Shown piece after piece: positions 6,032-7,305 of a stretch of DNA of 7,305 nucleotides (within the stretch, counting starts at the first letter, position 1; each line of letters opens with the position of its first letter). Origin of the DNA: Dialister sp. GTDB lineage: Bacteria; Bacillota; Negativicutes; Veillonellales; Dialisteraceae. The notes below the pieces were generated by a model, which was not told the DNA's origin, ran no database searches, and worked only from the letters and a program-made list of their open reading frames with translations. The stretch spans positions 1-7,305 of the forward strand of contig JAIJLI010000097.1 of NCBI GenBank assembly GCA_022722495.1. Direction: 5' to 3'. Position numbers and translations under genes: made by a program.

Positions 6032-6043
6032 ATTCAATCTTTC

Positions 6044-6073
6044 TATACAAACCTTGCCTTTTCATGCTATAAT
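6044..6073 (+). promoter_or_regulatory. Extended -10 promoter of the deaminase gene
   Basis: TATAAT (6068-6073) is preceded by TG at 6065-6066, giving TGCTATAAT. TATACA (6044-6049) is a fair -35 box at 18-bp spacing. Transcription should begin near 6080, leaving an unusually long leader of about 170 nt before the ATG at 6250. Confidence 0.8.
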
Positions 6074-6092
6074 GACATCATAAAATGATACG

Positions 6093-6114
6093 TGCAAAGA
6101 GACCTGTCTTTGCA
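6093..6114 (+). promoter_or_regulatory. Candidate antiterminator hairpin in the deaminase leader
   Basis: TGCAAAGA (6093-6100) pairs perfectly with TCTTTGCA (6107-6114) around a 6-nt loop. It would form first during transcription. Its loop and right arm (6102-6114) are the same bases needed for the 5' half of the terminator stem at 6102-6123, so the two structures exclude each other. Confidence 0.6.
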
Positions 6115-6206
6115 TGAATGAATTTCTCGACAAGTGAAAGCTTAGCGAGCTGAAACGCCAGTATCTTTTGCGGCGGATGATTCATTCATGCGGAGGCAGG
6201 TTTTTT
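6102..6206 (+). terminator. Leader terminator / putative attenuator before the deaminase gene
   Basis: Bases 6102-6123 can pair without a break with 6180-6201, 22 bp including three G-U pairs. The inner 12 bp, GCATGAATGAAT with ATTCATTCATGC, are perfect. A run of six T (6201-6206) follows the stem directly, 44 bases before the start codon. The 56-nt interior (6124-6179) has smaller possible stems, CTCG with CGAG and CGCC with GGCG. A terminator inside the leader of its own gene implies attenuation. I do not recognise the sequence core of any riboswitch class I know, and no T-box TGGNACC element is present. A separate small RNA that ends here is the alternative. Confidence 0.65.
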
Positions 6207-6249
6207 GATGGTATCGATCAAAAGCTGTTTTTGCTGAGGAGGAATCATC

Positions 6250-7266
6250 ATGGCAAACGAAGTGACTATGGAATTTGTACAGGGTATGCCGAAGGCAGAG
6301 CTGCACCTGCACATCGAAGGAAGTCTGGAACCGGAGCTGAAGCTCGCACTCGCCCAGAAGAACCATGTGGATATCGGACAGTCCACCATTGAAGAAGTCA
6401 GAAAATCTTATCAGTATGACGACCTGGCTTCCTTCCTCGCTGTGTACTATCCGGCGATGAATGTGCTTCAGACCGAAGAGGATTTCTACGACCTGGCGAT
6501 GGCGTACCTGAAGCGTGCCAAGGAAAACAATGTCCGTCATGTAGAAATTTTCTTCGACCCGCAGGCACACACCAGCCGCGGCATCGCATTTGAAACTTTC
6601 ATCAAAGGTCTCTACCGTGCGACGGTCGATGCGCGTGCGATGAACATTGATGCTCGTCTCATCATGTGTTTCCTGCGCGACCTCTCTAGAGAGTCTGCCA
6701 GAAAGACGCTCGAAGAAGCCCTGCCGTACAAGGATATGTTCATCGGTGTCGGTCTCGACTCGGATGAGCACAACAATCCTCCGATGAAATTTTTCCCTGT
6801 CTTCGTCGAAGCGGAAAAGGCCGGGCTGCGTCTCACCGCCCATGCGGATATCGACCAGAAGGACTCCATCGAGCATATCCGTGACCTTTTGGAAGTCATC
6901 GGCGTAGAACGTATCGATCACGGCACGAACATTGTCGAAGATCCGGATCTCGTCGACTATGCCGTGAAGCATCAGATCGGCTTCACCTCCTGCCCGTTGT
7001 CGAATTCCTTTGTTCGTCCGGAAATGAAGGGCCCAGAAATCAAAGAGCTCCTCGAAAAGGGAGCGAAGATCTGCATCAATTCGGATGACCCGGCATACTT
7101 CGGCGGCTACATCAGCAAGAACTACTATGAGCTGGCCCGCCAGTTTGACCTCACCAAAGAACAGGTCGTTCAGCTTGCCAGAAATTCCTTCGAAGCCAGC
7201 TGGATCAGCGAAGAGCAGAAAGCGATCTATATCGCTGAGCTCGAAGAATACGCGAGAACGCATTAA
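6250..7266 (+). CDS. add: Adenosine/adenine deaminase family protein (probable adenine deaminase, fungal Aah1-like type)
   Basis: This zinc amidohydrolase of the adenosine deaminase superfamily has 338 residues. Visible zinc ligands are His19 and His21 (PKAELHLHIEG), His198 and Asp279 (NSDDPAYFGGY). His224 is in RIDHGTN. FFDPQAHTSRGI (101-112) and the IEGSLEPEL start are features of the adenine deaminase branch, like yeast Aah1, rather than classical adenosine deaminase. I therefore expect adenine to hypoxanthine conversion in purine salvage. Oddly, the usual HAGE motif is H198-A-D-I, so Ile201 sits where the proton-donating Glu should be. The start has an excellent GAGGAGGA (6236-6243) 6 bases upstream. 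The gene has its own promoter and a terminator-like leader. The symbol is the family-level one; substrate is uncertain because of the motif change. Confidence 0.88.
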   Translation: MANEVTMEFVQGMPKAELHLHIEGSLEPELKLALAQKNHVDIGQSTIEEVRKSYQYDDLASFLAVYYPAMNVLQTEEDFYDLAMAYLKRAKENNVRHVEIFFDPQAHTSRGIAFETFIKGLYRATVDARAMNIDARLIMCFLRDLSRESARKTLEEALPYKDMFIGVGLDSDEHNNPPMKFFPVFVEAEKAGLRLTAHADIDQKDSIEHIRDLLEVIGVERIDHGTNIVEDPDLVDYAVKHQIGFTSCPLSNSFVRPEMKGPEIKELLEKGAKICINSDDPAYFGGYISKNYYELARQFDLTKEQVVQLARNSFEASWISEEQKAIYIAELEEYARTH

Positions 7267-7300
7267 GGAAACACTGATTAAATCGTTGTCAGATTTTACT
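7265..7300 (-). repeat. Opposite-orientation copy of the GGAAACRCTGATTAAATC palindrome, right arm degenerate or diverged
   Basis: From the deaminase stop codon on, the sequence matches the reverse complement of 3119-3165: GGAAACACTGATTAAATC (7267-7284), loop GTTGTCA, then GATTT (7292-7296). After that it diverges (TACTCTTGA), so only a 5-bp hairpin remains. The window ends at 7305, so the downstream continuation cannot be judged. Confidence 0.75.
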
Positions 7301-7305
7301 CTTGA

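Noticed and set aside
6085..6117. Ten-codon reading frame (MIRAKRPVFA) in the deaminase leader as an attenuation leader peptide
   Set aside because: No ribosome binding site fits between the predicted transcript start and this ATG, and the codons show no bias toward one amino acid that would suggest ribosome stalling.
6142..7263. Long open frame of 373 codons on the minus strand opposite the deaminase gene
   Set aside because: It mirrors the deaminase gene almost completely, has no recognisable motif, and the + strand protein has clear catalytic residues and an excellent ribosome binding site.

Overview
The window is ordinary chromosomal DNA from a bacterium with low-GC-Gram-positive gene signals: strong AGGAGG-type ribosome binding sites and sigma-A-like -10/-35 boxes. 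The pairing of a DUF2344 (radical-SAM-linked) gene with rng is typical of Firmicutes. The roughly balanced base composition and the many short intergenic repeats fit the Negativicutes (Dialister/Megasphaera-like), but that placement is an inference. All seven genes lie on the + strand.

Layout: repeat-rich DNA (1-180), then a promoter and mscS (mechanosensitive channel, 235-1092). A 329-bp gene-free stretch follows, made of tandem repeats and a palindromic repeat element and ending in a textbook promoter for trxB (thioredoxin reductase, 1422-2330). Next come a palindrome and nth (endonuclease III, 2478-3119). Then there are three consecutive hairpins, the second a rho-independent terminator, and a promoter for a two-gene overlapping unit: the DUF2344 protein (3407-4135) and rng (RNase G, 4132-5544). 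trxA (variant thioredoxin, 5618-5941) follows 73 bp later and ends in a repeat copy plus a strong terminator. Last is an extended -10 promoter, a leader of about 170 nt that can fold as a transcription attenuator, and an adenosine/adenine deaminase family gene (6250-7266).

The genes do not form one pathway. trxB and trxA could be redox partners although three genes separate them. nth repairs oxidised pyrimidines, rng processes rRNA and mRNA, and the deaminase salvages purines. No mobile element, CRISPR array, tRNA or rRNA was seen.

The less ordinary content is outside, or in the details of, the genes. (1) The deaminase leader has a 22-bp terminator stem that is mutually exclusive with an upstream hairpin, and I recognise no known riboswitch class in it. 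(2) The deaminase lacks the usual catalytic Glu of the HAGE motif. (3) The thioredoxin has WCRPC and a Trp where the buried Asp normally sits. (4) A 37-nt dispersed repeat occurs three times in two orientations. (5) A palindrome beginning GGAAACRC lies just after several stop codons. (6) A nested inverted/tandem repeat composite follows mscS.
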